Assembly: GCA_046481785.1 (NCBI GenBank)
Contig: JAWOJF010000390.1
Coordinates: 1 to 13,149, forward strand
From: JAWOJF01 sp046481785
GTDB taxonomy: Bacteria > Bacteroidota > Ignavibacteria > Ignavibacteriales > Ignavibacteriaceae
Length of the DNA: 13,149 nt
Direction: 5' to 3'
In this document: piece after piece, positions 5,697-11,933 of the stretch
Layout: each line of letters opens with the position of its first letter
Position numbering within the stretch: position 1 is the first letter of the stretch
Translations under genes and position numbers: made by a program
Notes under the pieces: generated by a model
What the model was told of the DNA's origin: nothing
Database searches by the model: none
The model's input: the letters and a program-made list of their open reading frames with translations, nothing else

Positions 5697-6986
5697 ATGA
5701 ATTTACTTGGAATCTCAATAAATCACCAGACTGCCCCGGTTGAACTCAGGGAGGCGGTTCATTTAAGTGATGAAGAAATAAGAGCTATTATTCAGAAACT
5801 GAAGGGGAATTTCTTTTCAGAAGGGCTTATTATTTCTACATGCAACCGTACGGAGATCTACGGCATTCCAGCTAAAACCGGTTTAACTCATATTGATGTT
5901 GAGAATTTTCTTGTACAGCAAAAGTTAAGCTCCAATCAGTTTAACCACGACCATTTCCAGACATTCACCGCGCGCAGTGCGGTTGATCATCTCTTTCATG
6001 TAATTACCGGGATAGATTCACTGCTTATTGGTGATAACCAGATATTTAAACAGGTTAAAGACTCATTCCAGATTGCTGAGGATGAACAGTTTAGCGGGGT
6101 TCTTTTAAAACGTGTTTTTGATTATGCAACCAAAGCAGGCAAACGCGCCATAACTGAAACTGAAATTAGCGACGGCGCAGTAACAGTATCATTTGCAGCA
6201 GTTCAGCTTATTGAAAAAATATTTTCCAATCTTTCCAAAAAATCTGCTCTTGTAATTGGCGCCGGGGATACAGGTGAGATTGCAGCTAAACATCTTCGCG
6301 ACAGGGGAATAGGAAGACTGACTATTACTAACCGTACTCTTGAAAAAGCCGAAAAACTTGCGCAGTCACTTCAGGCTAAGATTGTCCCTTTTACAAATTT
6401 TAAACAATCACTTCATGAATATGATATCATACTTAGTGCTACAAGCTCCCCTGATTTGCTGCTTGTGCGCGAAGATATTGTGAATACAATGAAGAAAAGA
6501 AATTATGAATCCCTTGTACTTATGGATATTGCAATACCAAGGGATATAGATCAGCGTGTAAAATCAATTGATTATGTTTTTTATAATGATATTGATTCTC
6601 TTAATATAATTGTTGAACAGAATCTTGCTAAAAGAAGAGATGAGATACCTAAGGTTAAATCAATTATTGAGCAGGAAGTTAATGCTTTCTTTTCATGGTA
6701 TAACGGACTTGAAGCTGCCCCGACAATTAAAAACCTGAGAGATTATTTTGAAAGTGTACGTGCTGAAGAAGTTGATAAAAATAAAAACCGCTTTTCTGCT
6801 GAAGACCAGGAGAAGCTTGATATTGTAACAAAAAGAATTATAAATAAAATATTACATAATCCTACTGTTGAACTAAAAAAATATGCCGATGCCGGTACTC
6901 CCCAGGAGGAAGCCGCAGCAAGAATAAGCATTATCCGTGAACTATTCGGTATTGACCGGAACAGAGGAGAGGAAAAAAAATCTTGA
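5697..6986 (+). CDS. hemA: Glutamyl-tRNA reductase
   Basis: This cytoplasmic enzyme reduces glutamyl-tRNA(Glu) with NADPH to glutamate-1-semialdehyde, the first committed step of the C5 route to heme. At 429 residues it has full family length. The catalytic domain has 'NHQTAPVELRE' (9-19) and the nucleophile Cys49 in 'ISTCNRTEIYG'. H98 lies in 'AVDHLFHVITGIDSLL', then comes 'IGDNQI', where the family usually has GExQI (Asp for Glu here). The NADPH domain has 'ALVIGAGDTGEIAAKHL' (184-200) and 'TNRTLEKAEKLA'. A helical dimerisation domain ends with 'IIRELFGI'. hemL, the next enzyme, is not in the window. The ATG is preceded only by the end of an inverted repeat and TATA, with no purine-rich binding site, unlike most genes here. 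hemC overlaps its stop by four bases. Confidence 0.97.
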   Translation: MNLLGISINHQTAPVELREAVHLSDEEIRAIIQKLKGNFFSEGLIISTCNRTEIYGIPAKTGLTHIDVENFLVQQKLSSNQFNHDHFQTFTARSAVDHLFHVITGIDSLLIGDNQIFKQVKDSFQIAEDEQFSGVLLKRVFDYATKAGKRAITETEISDGAVTVSFAAVQLIEKIFSNLSKKSALVIGAGDTGEIAAKHLRDRGIGRLTITNRTLEKAEKLAQSLQAKIVPFTNFKQSLHEYDIILSATSSPDLLLVREDIVNTMKKRNYESLVLMDIAIPRDIDQRVKSIDYVFYNDIDSLNIIVEQNLAKRRDEIPKVKSIIEQEVNAFFSWYNGLEAAPTIKNLRDYFESVRAEEVDKNKNRFSAEDQEKLDIVTKRIINKILHNPTVELKKYADAGTPQEEAAARISIIRELFGIDRNRGEEKKS

Positions 6987-7924
6987 GAACCAATATTGTT
7001 ATAGGCTCCCGCGGAAGTGAACTTGCCTTATGGCAGTCAAATTTTGTAAAGGCTCAATTGTTAAAAACAAATAAGAATATATCCGTTGAGATTAGAATAA
7101 TCAAAACTAAGGGGGATAAAATTCTGGATGTGGCCCTCTCAAAAATTGGTGATAAAAGTTTATTTACCAAGGAGCTGGAAACAGCACTGCTTTCCGCTGA
7201 AATAGACCTTGCAGTCCACAGCTTAAAGGACCTGCAGACAAAACTGCCTGACGGCCTTCAGCTTACGGCTGTATCTAAACGGCACCCTGTTGAGGATGTA
7301 TTAATTGCCCGGAAAAAAGGGACTACTATACACAGCTTAAAAGAAGGCGCTGTTATTGCTACCGGTTCATTAAGAAGAAGAAGCCAGATTCTCCACGTTC
7401 GCCCTGATTTAACTATTAAGGAACTGCGCGGTAATGTACCTACAAGAATAAAAACATTTTTAGAATCTGACTGGGACGGGATAATTCTTGCACGCGCAGG
7501 TGTGGAGAGATTAAAATTAACCAAGTATATCTCATCTGTAATAGATAAGAACGATATTCTTCCTGCAGTGGGACAAGGTGCTCTTGGTATTGAAACACGT
7601 GCTGATAATGATGCTGTTAATAAGATAGTGCAAAGTCTGCATGATGAAAATACATACTGTGCCGTGCTTGCAGAGCGCGCCCTGCTAAGAACCCTTGAAG
7701 GCGGTTGCCAGGTACCCATAGGTGCTTTTGCAGAGGTCAGGTCAAACGGGTTTTACCTGGATGCAATGGTGGGTAGCCTTGACGGCTCTCTTACTTTCAG
7801 GAAAAATGTTAAAGGAAAAAAATCTGATGCAGAAAAGCTTGGTAAATCTTTAGCAAAGGAATTAATTAAGGCAGGCGCTAAAGAAATTCTGGATGAGATT
7901 TACAGAACAGTAAGATTGAAATAA
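6983..7924 (+). CDS. hemC: Hydroxymethylbilane synthase (porphobilinogen deaminase)
   Basis: It polymerises four porphobilinogens into the linear tetrapyrrole hydroxymethylbilane, the substrate of HemD. At 313 residues it has normal length. Motifs in order are 'IGSRGSELALWQS' (7-19), 'KTKGDKILD' (41-49), 'DLAVHSLKDL' (75-84, with catalytic Asp83), 'IATGSLRRRSQI' (125-136), 'ELRGNVPTR' (147-155), 'LPAVGQGALGIE' (193-204) and 'LEGGCQVPIGAF' (238-249). Cys242 is the residue that carries the dipyrromethane cofactor. The start is TTG at 6983, overlapping the hemA stop (TTGA), with AGGAGAGGA just upstream, so hemA and hemC are translationally coupled. hemD, its usual partner, does not follow directly: a palindrome-filled gap and a PepSY-like gene come first. 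Confidence 0.97.
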   Translation: MRTNIVIGSRGSELALWQSNFVKAQLLKTNKNISVEIRIIKTKGDKILDVALSKIGDKSLFTKELETALLSAEIDLAVHSLKDLQTKLPDGLQLTAVSKRHPVEDVLIARKKGTTIHSLKEGAVIATGSLRRRSQILHVRPDLTIKELRGNVPTRIKTFLESDWDGIILARAGVERLKLTKYISSVIDKNDILPAVGQGALGIETRADNDAVNKIVQSLHDENTYCAVLAERALLRTLEGGCQVPIGAFAEVRSNGFYLDAMVGSLDGSLTFRKNVKGKKSDAEKLGKSLAKELIKAGAKEILDEIYRTVRLK

Positions 7925-8283
7925 ACTGGTTAAACAGAGTGCTGCAGATGATTTGAAACTCTGTATAACCATATCTGTCCAAAAAATAATTTGTTTCGTT
8001 CCTACGGAACTTGCAAATATTGAGATTACCTATATCTATAAACATAACGTCCCTGACGGGACTTAAAACAGCAATGTGATATTACCTAAACATATAGTTA
8101 CCTGTTTATGGTATAAGTCTTTGTATTCCTGCAATTATTCAATTCCGCAGAGATTAAAATCCCGTAGGGATTAAACGTTTATAGAATAAATTAACAGAAT
8201 GAAATAAAGTCCCGTAGGGACGATAGATTGAGGATCGATTTTTTAATTTGGACAGCACTGTGTATTACAAAGGAATTTAAGTA
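7925..8283. other. Gene-free gap inside the heme locus, filled by palindromic repeats
   Basis: No gene is seen in these 359 bases. Most of the space is the palindrome group at 7998-8221. After it comes ATCG followed by TTTTTT (about 8235-8242), which has only a 4-bp candidate stem and is not called as a terminator. The gap may divide hemA-hemC from the later heme genes into separate transcripts. Confidence 0.6.
7998..8221. repeat. Array of four 13-15-base palindromes (GTCCCGTAGGGAC type)
   Basis: Four short palindromes share one theme: GTTCC-TAC-GGAAC (7998-8010), GTCCC-TGAC-GGGAC (8049-8062), AATCCC-GTA-GGGATT (8158-8172) and GTCCC-GTA-GGGAC (8209-8221). The sequence beside the second (CTATAAACATAACGTCCC) partly mirrors that beside the third (GGGATTAAACGTTTATAG), so the unit as a whole is a larger imperfect inverted repeat. 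It carries no ORF and looks like a dispersed non-autonomous extragenic element. It is not a CRISPR: the units are palindromes of varying sequence with unequal spacing. Confidence 0.75.
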
Positions 8284-8886
8284 ATGATGAGTGCATTTAA
8301 AATATTAGCAGTCATAATCCTGTTTACAATAACAGCATTTGTTTATTACGGCTGCGGCTGTGCATGTGAAACAGCAGAACAAGCCGATATTCCCGCAAGT
8401 GTTATACGTAATGCAAACCAGGTAATTATTTCCCAGACCGGGAATGATTTTTTTAATGAGTATGTCTCACTGGATATGAAACGCTCAAAAGTAATTTCCC
8501 CGGATTATTATCTTGTTTACAGAATTATAATGCCCGATAAACCTTATGTAAATGAAGTTATTGAATTTACAGTTGATAAAGGGGGTAACCTGAACAGGGA
8601 GTTTTCTATTAAAGGTATACCCGATTGTTTAAATGCCGATTGTCATTTTTCTGTTGATGAAGAAAAAGCAATCAGCATTGCCGAAGAAAGAGGACTTGAA
8701 AAAGGCATTAAGGAATGGAAAACAGGCTTTACGTGGAATGAAAAATATAACAGGTATGTCTGGTATGTATTATCAACATTAGATGAGTCAGATAATACAC
8801 AGGGGGGCAGAAGCAGCGGTAAAGAAATTATTATTGATGCAAATACCGGTGAGGTTTTAAGTGTAAATGAGTGGAATGTAAGATAA
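8284..8886 (+). CDS. Exported PepSY-like small protein within the heme locus
   Basis: This 200-residue protein starts with a hydrophobic segment (5-22) running into 'YYGCGCACE', with C24, C26 and C28. The segment could be a signal peptide with a weak lipobox or a membrane anchor. The C-terminal half resembles a PepSY domain: 'SVDEEKAISIAEERGLEKG' (123-141), 'YNRYVWYVLST' (155-165) and the ending 'EIIIDANTGEVLSV' (181-194). PepSY domains are typically found in exported or membrane proteins. Between the two parts lies 'DCLNADCHF' (114-122), a C-x4-C-H arrangement. Its gene sits between hemC and hemD on the same strand, but no enzyme of heme synthesis looks like this, so its role there is unknown. 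AAAGGA upstream of the ATG is slightly far; the second ATG (8287) is an equal alternative. Confidence 0.75.
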   Translation: MMSAFKILAVIILFTITAFVYYGCGCACETAEQADIPASVIRNANQVIISQTGNDFFNEYVSLDMKRSKVISPDYYLVYRIIMPDKPYVNEVIEFTVDKGGNLNREFSIKGIPDCLNADCHFSVDEEKAISIAEERGLEKGIKEWKTGFTWNEKYNRYVWYVLSTLDESDNTQGGRSSGKEIIIDANTGEVLSVNEWNVR

Positions 8887-8933
8887 AGTTTCCCTGTTGG
8901 TTTTTACGGCTTTAATGGCAAACGAAATAAAAT

Positions 8934-10334
8934 ATGTTAACTGTATTAGAAAATAATAAAGAAAATAAAAAATCCCTTAAGCGGAAGAGGATACTTGAAG
9001 CTGCATCGGGATTATTTTCGCGCAAAAAATATCATGAGGTAATGGTTGATGAAGTTGCCAAACTTGCATCAATTGCCAAGGGAACGGTTTATAATTATTT
9101 CTCATCAAAGGAAGATCTTTACTTTTCTATAATGAAGATGAGAATGGAGAAACTTAATGCATCACTTCGTGAAAAAATTAAAAGCGATATGAGCAGCTTG
9201 TATTCTCTCCGTTCTTTTATTATACATCTTTACATGTTTATGATGAAGTATAATAACTTCTTTTTAATGTACAGGAAAGAATCCCTTGAAGAGGAAAATG
9301 AATTCTGTACTGAACTTGTTTCGATGGAAAAGGATTTAAGGAATATTCTCCGTGGAATAATTTCAACAGGAAAAAACGAAGCTATATTCAGAAATATTGA
9401 AGAGGATTTTGCAATTGATCTTATACTAGGCAGTATTTATGCCGCTGTAGAAAGAGGAATTGAAAGCCGCTACACCGAAGAAAAACAGCTTAATGAAAGA
9501 GAAAAAATTTTTGATTTTGTTCTGCATGGTTTATTTGCAGGTTTTGATGACAGGAGTATTTTGCCTTTAAAGAATAAAACTATTGTAATTACCAGGACTG
9601 TTGAACAATCCAAAGAATCAGCCGAAGTGTTCAGAGAACTTGGTGCTGATGTAATAATCTTCCCCACCCTGGATATTGTACCGCCTAAAAGCTGGGAACA
9701 GTTTGATGAGGTTGTAAAGGAATTTGAAAAGATCAGCTTTATTATTTTTACATCGGCGCATGCCGTTAACATGTTCAGCAGAAGATGTGAAGAGCTTGAA
9801 ATACGGATTGACTATTCAAAGCTGAAAATTGTGGCAGTAGGCAATAAAACAGCCGCAGTGTGTGAAAAACATAAAATACCGGTTGATATTATCCCTTCTA
9901 AATTCAGCGGCGAGGGAGTAATAAATGTTCTTTCAAGTTATAACCTGAAGGATAAATTAATTTTTATTCCGCGTTCTGTAATCGGGCGTGATGAACTTCC
10001 GAAAGGGCTGCAGGAAAGAGGAGCCGTAATTAAAACGGTACCTGTTTATAATGTTACACTTCCTTCTGAGGAAAGTATAAGGCCCTCGCTTGAAAAACTG
10101 AGTAAAAAGAAACCGGATCTTTTTATATTTACATCACCCTCAACTTTTGAGAACTTTTTACAGATTGCAAACATAGCCAACCCGGTAAAATATTTTATGG
10201 GTTACAGCGTTGCAGCCATTGGTCCAACAACCCGCACTGCAATTGAAAACAGGAATGTGCATGTTAATATTATGCCTTCAGAATATACTATTGAAGGATT
10301 AACTAAAGTTATAATTGAATACTATAAAAAATAA
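8934..10334 (+). CDS. hemD: TetR-type regulator fused to uroporphyrinogen III synthase (HemD)
   Basis: One uninterrupted 466-codon frame encodes two complete modules. Residues ~17-65 are a TetR/AcrR helix-turn-helix ('RILEAASGLFSRKKYHEV', 'VAKLASIAKGTVYNYFSSK', 'EDLYFSIM'). Residues ~66-204 are an all-helical TetR ligand/dimer domain ending 'FDFVLHGLFAGFD'. Residues ~210-466 are HemD, which closes hydroxymethylbilane with ring-D inversion to uroporphyrinogen III: 'KTIVITRTVEQSKESAEVF', 'ELGADVIIFPTLDIVPP', 'IIFTSAHAV', 'VAVGNKTAAV', 'KLIFIPRSVIGRDELPKGL', 'DLFIFTSPSTFENF' and 'AAIGPTTRTAIENR'. The junction is tight, with only a few residues between domains. An AGGAG plus in-frame TTG at 9561 could start a free 257-residue HemD, the normal enzyme length. 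The N-terminal start at 8934 has a weak binding site. The position between hemC and hemE confirms the HemD role. That the TetR half controls this operon is inference. Confidence 0.93.
   Translation: MLTVLENNKENKKSLKRKRILEAASGLFSRKKYHEVMVDEVAKLASIAKGTVYNYFSSKEDLYFSIMKMRMEKLNASLREKIKSDMSSLYSLRSFIIHLYMFMMKYNNFFLMYRKESLEEENEFCTELVSMEKDLRNILRGIISTGKNEAIFRNIEEDFAIDLILGSIYAAVERGIESRYTEEKQLNEREKIFDFVLHGLFAGFDDRSILPLKNKTIVITRTVEQSKESAEVFRELGADVIIFPTLDIVPPKSWEQFDEVVKEFEKISFIIFTSAHAVNMFSRRCEELEIRIDYSKLKIVAVGNKTAAVCEKHKIPVDIIPSKFSGEGVINVLSSYNLKDKLIFIPRSVIGRDELPKGLQERGAVIKTVPVYNVTLPSEESIRPSLEKLSKKKPDLFIFTSPSTFENFLQIANIANPVKYFMGYSVAAIGPTTRTAIENRNVHVNIMPSEYTIEGLTKVIIEYYKK
9552..9563 (+). promoter_or_regulatory. 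Internal ribosome binding site and TTG start at the TetR/HemD boundary
   Basis: AGGAG (9552-9556) is followed by TATT and an in-frame TTG (9561-9563). The TTG opens 'LPLKNKTIVITRT', which is where stand-alone HemD proteins begin. This is a stronger binding site than the one at the start of the fused gene, so a separate HemD product is plausible. hemC in this window also uses TTG, showing the codon is accepted in this genome. Confidence 0.5.
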
Positions 10335-10335
10335 A

Positions 10336-10400
10336 CTTAGCGTCTTTGCGCCTCTGCGGTAAAACAACCGCAAAGACGCTGAAACGCAAAGAAACGCAAA
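10336..10400 (+). repeat. Gene-less palindromic repeat of the GxxExxY-cassette family
   Basis: Two arms lie back to back with a 6-base spacer: 10336-10360 (CTTAGCGTCTTTGCGCC and onward, ending TGCGGT) and 10367-10391 (ACCGCAAAGACGCTGAAACG and onward). The first matches the right repeat of the GxxExxY cassette (11863-11887) at 21 of 25 positions. The second matches its left repeat (11450-11474) at 22 of 25. The unit sits between the hemD stop and the hemE start and ends in AAAAAAGGAAA, so it seems to supply the hemE ribosome binding site. Confidence 0.8.
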
Positions 10401-10410
10401 AAAGGAAATA

Positions 10411-11484
10411 ATGGAACTACAGAATGATTTATTTTTAAGGGCTTGCAGAAAGCAGCCTGTTGAGAGAACACCCATATGGATTATGCGCCAGGCAGGCAGA
10501 TATTTGCCGCAATACAGGGCTATCCGCGAAAAAGCTGATTTCCTTACAATGTGCAAAACCCCTGAATTAGCCGCTGAAGTAACTATTCAGCCGGTGGATC
10601 TTATTGGCGTTGATGCTGCCATAATATTTTCTGATATACTTGTTATACCCGAAGCAATGGGTATGCACCTTGAAATGAATGAAGGAAAAGGGCCCGTTTT
10701 CCCTGATCCCATACGAAATGAAAATGATGCTAAAAACCTGAAACAAATTGACCCTTCAAAAGATTTAAAGTATGTGCTTGATGCTGTTTCTTTAACTAAA
10801 AAGGAATTAAACGGCAGAGTGCCCCTTATTGGTTTTGCAGGTTCTCCATGGACCCTCCTCACTTATATGGTTGAGGGAAAAGGTTCTAAAAATTTTAGTG
10901 AGATAAAGAGACTGATTTATAATAATCCGAAACTTGCTCATAATATTCTTGATAAACTTGCCGACTCAGTAGCCCTTTATCTTTCGGCTAAGATGGAAGC
11001 CGGTGCAAATGCTGTACAGATATTTGATACATGGGGCGGTATCCTTTCGCAAAAAGATTTTGAGGAATTTTCTTTACGTTATATAAAGAAGATCATCTCT
11101 CAGCTTAAAGCAGGCGATGAACCTGTTATTGTTTTTGCAAAAGGAGTTCATTATAAATTAAAGAAAATTGCTAAATGCGGCGCTGATGTGGTAGGACTGG
11201 ACTGGACAATGGACCTTGCCAAAGTTAGGGAAAGGATCGGCGACAGGGTTGCCCTGCAGGGTAATCTGGATCCCACTGTTCTTTACGGGCCGGAAGAAAA
11301 GATTAAAGAAGAAGTAATAAGGGTACTGGACTCATATGGTGAAGGAAGCGGGCATATATTTAATCTGGGCCATGGCATTCTGCCCGATGTAGATCCCCAG
11401 AAGGCAAAGTTCCTTGTTCAGACGGTGAAGGAAGAAAGCAAAGCATTTCACCGCAATGACGCAGAGACGCAAAGGAATGGATAG
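10411..11484 (+). CDS. hemE: Uroporphyrinogen decarboxylase
   Basis: This cytoplasmic enzyme removes the four acetate carboxyls of uroporphyrinogen III to give coproporphyrinogen III, using the HemD product. It has 357 residues with a TIM-barrel fold. Signature 1 is 'PIWIMRQAGRYLPQYR' (21-36), whose arginines bind substrate carboxylates. D75 in 'IIFSDILVIP' is the catalytic aspartate. Signature 2 is 'GFAGSPWTLLTYMVEG' (141-156, with Y152). Further blocks are 'FDTWGGILS', 'VVGLDWTMDL', 'RVALQGNLDP' and 'FNLGHGILPDVDP'. AAGGA precedes the ATG with good spacing. The last ~11 residues (RNDAETQRNG region) are encoded by the repeat starting at 11450, not by ordinary hemE sequence, so the native stop appears to have been displaced by the insertion of the downstream cassette. 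The enzyme core is complete. Confidence 0.97.
   Translation: MELQNDLFLRACRKQPVERTPIWIMRQAGRYLPQYRAIREKADFLTMCKTPELAAEVTIQPVDLIGVDAAIIFSDILVIPEAMGMHLEMNEGKGPVFPDPIRNENDAKNLKQIDPSKDLKYVLDAVSLTKKELNGRVPLIGFAGSPWTLLTYMVEGKGSKNFSEIKRLIYNNPKLAHNILDKLADSVALYLSAKMEAGANAVQIFDTWGGILSQKDFEEFSLRYIKKIISQLKAGDEPVIVFAKGVHYKLKKIAKCGADVVGLDWTMDLAKVRERIGDRVALQGNLDPTVLYGPEEKIKEEVIRVLDSYGEGSGHIFNLGHGILPDVDPQKAKFLVQTVKEESKAFHRNDAETQRNG
11450..11474 (+). repeat. Left inverted repeat of the GxxExxY cassette, inside the hemE 3' end
   Basis: ACCGCAATGACGCAGAGACG and the next five bases mirror 11863-11887 with four mismatches. They are read as codons of the hemE C-terminal tail before the TAG at 11482. Confidence 0.8.
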
Positions 11485-11861
11485 AGAAGTTTAACCGGAT
11501 AAGTAAAGTTATTCTCGATTCTTCAATTGAAGTTCATAGAAATTTAGGTCCCGGTTTGTTGGAAGGTGTGTATGAAAAATGTTTATGTAAGGAATTTGAT
11601 TTAAGAGGAATTAAATATTTCAAGCAGGTAAAATTACCTATAAAATATAAACAGTTTGATATTAACGCACATCTGGTAATTGATTTATTAGTTGAAAATG
11701 AAATAATAATTGAATTAAAAGCGGTAGATGCTTTACATCCTGTTCACGAAGCTCAGCTTATTACATATTTGAAACTTGCAGATAAAAGACTGGGTTTTTT
11801 AATTAATTTTAATGTTCCAAAATTAGTTGACGGATTTAAAAGGAAAGTAAATAATTTTTAA
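11477..11861 (+). CDS. GxxExxY family protein, N-terminus probably frameshifted
   Basis: The main frame carries 'RISKVILDSSIEVHRNLGPG' and then the family motif G-L-L-E-G-V-Y (from 11553), followed by 'HLVIDLLVENEIIIELKAV'. The D...E-x-K pattern there matches the PD-(D/E)xK nuclease-like fold assigned to this family; nuclease activity is unproven. The frame is open from 11460 but contains no ATG. The TTG at 11556 would cut the motif itself, so it is not the true start. An ATG at 11477 in another frame reads M-D-R-E-V then stops; removing one T from the TTT at 11490-11492 would join it to 'NRISK' and give the usual family N-terminus. So the gene either has a one-base insertion, or uses a non-standard start, or carries a sequencing error. 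It is an inserted accessory gene and has no expected role in heme synthesis. Confidence 0.75.
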
Positions 11862-11862
11862 T

Positions 11863-11914
11863 CTTTGCGTCTTAGCGGCTTTGCGGTAATAAAGACGCAG
11901 ATATTTCGCAAAAG
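11863..11914 (+). repeat. Right inverted repeat of the GxxExxY cassette plus degenerate second arm
   Basis: CTTTGCGTCTTAGCGGCTTT and the next five bases (to 11887) mirror the left arm. It is followed by AAAGACGCAGATATTTCGCA, a decayed copy of the opposite arm. The pair has the same back-to-back layout as the unit at 10336-10400, and also ends in AAAAGGA just before the next heme gene. Confidence 0.7.
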
Positions 11915-11933
11915 GAATTAACAGGAAGAAGAT

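Larger units (their letters stand above)
11450..11887 (+). mobile_element. Inverted-repeat cassette carrying a GxxExxY gene
   Basis: A unit of about 438 bases lies between hemE and hemN, bounded by 25-base inverted repeats (11450-11474 and 11863-11887, 21 of 25 matching) with one gene between. Its left arm overlaps the end of the hemE reading frame. Related arms occur at 10336-10391. No transposase is present. Confidence 0.7.

Noticed and set aside
5700..5760. Later in-frame start for hemA
   Set aside because: The N-terminal residues from the ATG at 5697 match the conserved start of glutamyl-tRNA reductases, so the missing ribosome binding site does not justify moving the start.
7998..8221. 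Possible CRISPR array
   Set aside because: The repeated units are short palindromes that differ from each other, and the spacing is irregular; no cas genes nearby.
8221..8245. Possible intrinsic terminator before the PepSY-like gene
   Set aside because: There is a T-run, but the stem directly before it is only four base pairs; the strong palindrome lies too far upstream.
8915..8950. ATG at 8915 as an upstream start for the TetR-HemD gene
   Set aside because: It is in a different frame and stops after about a dozen codons.
10299..10556. Minus-strand frame of 85 codons over the hemD-hemE junction
   Set aside because: Its sequence is simply the translated palindromic repeat plus antisense hemE.
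11556..11861. TTG at 11556 as the start of the GxxExxY protein
   Set aside because: It would remove the first glycine of the family motif and the conserved N-terminal helix, both encoded in frame just upstream.
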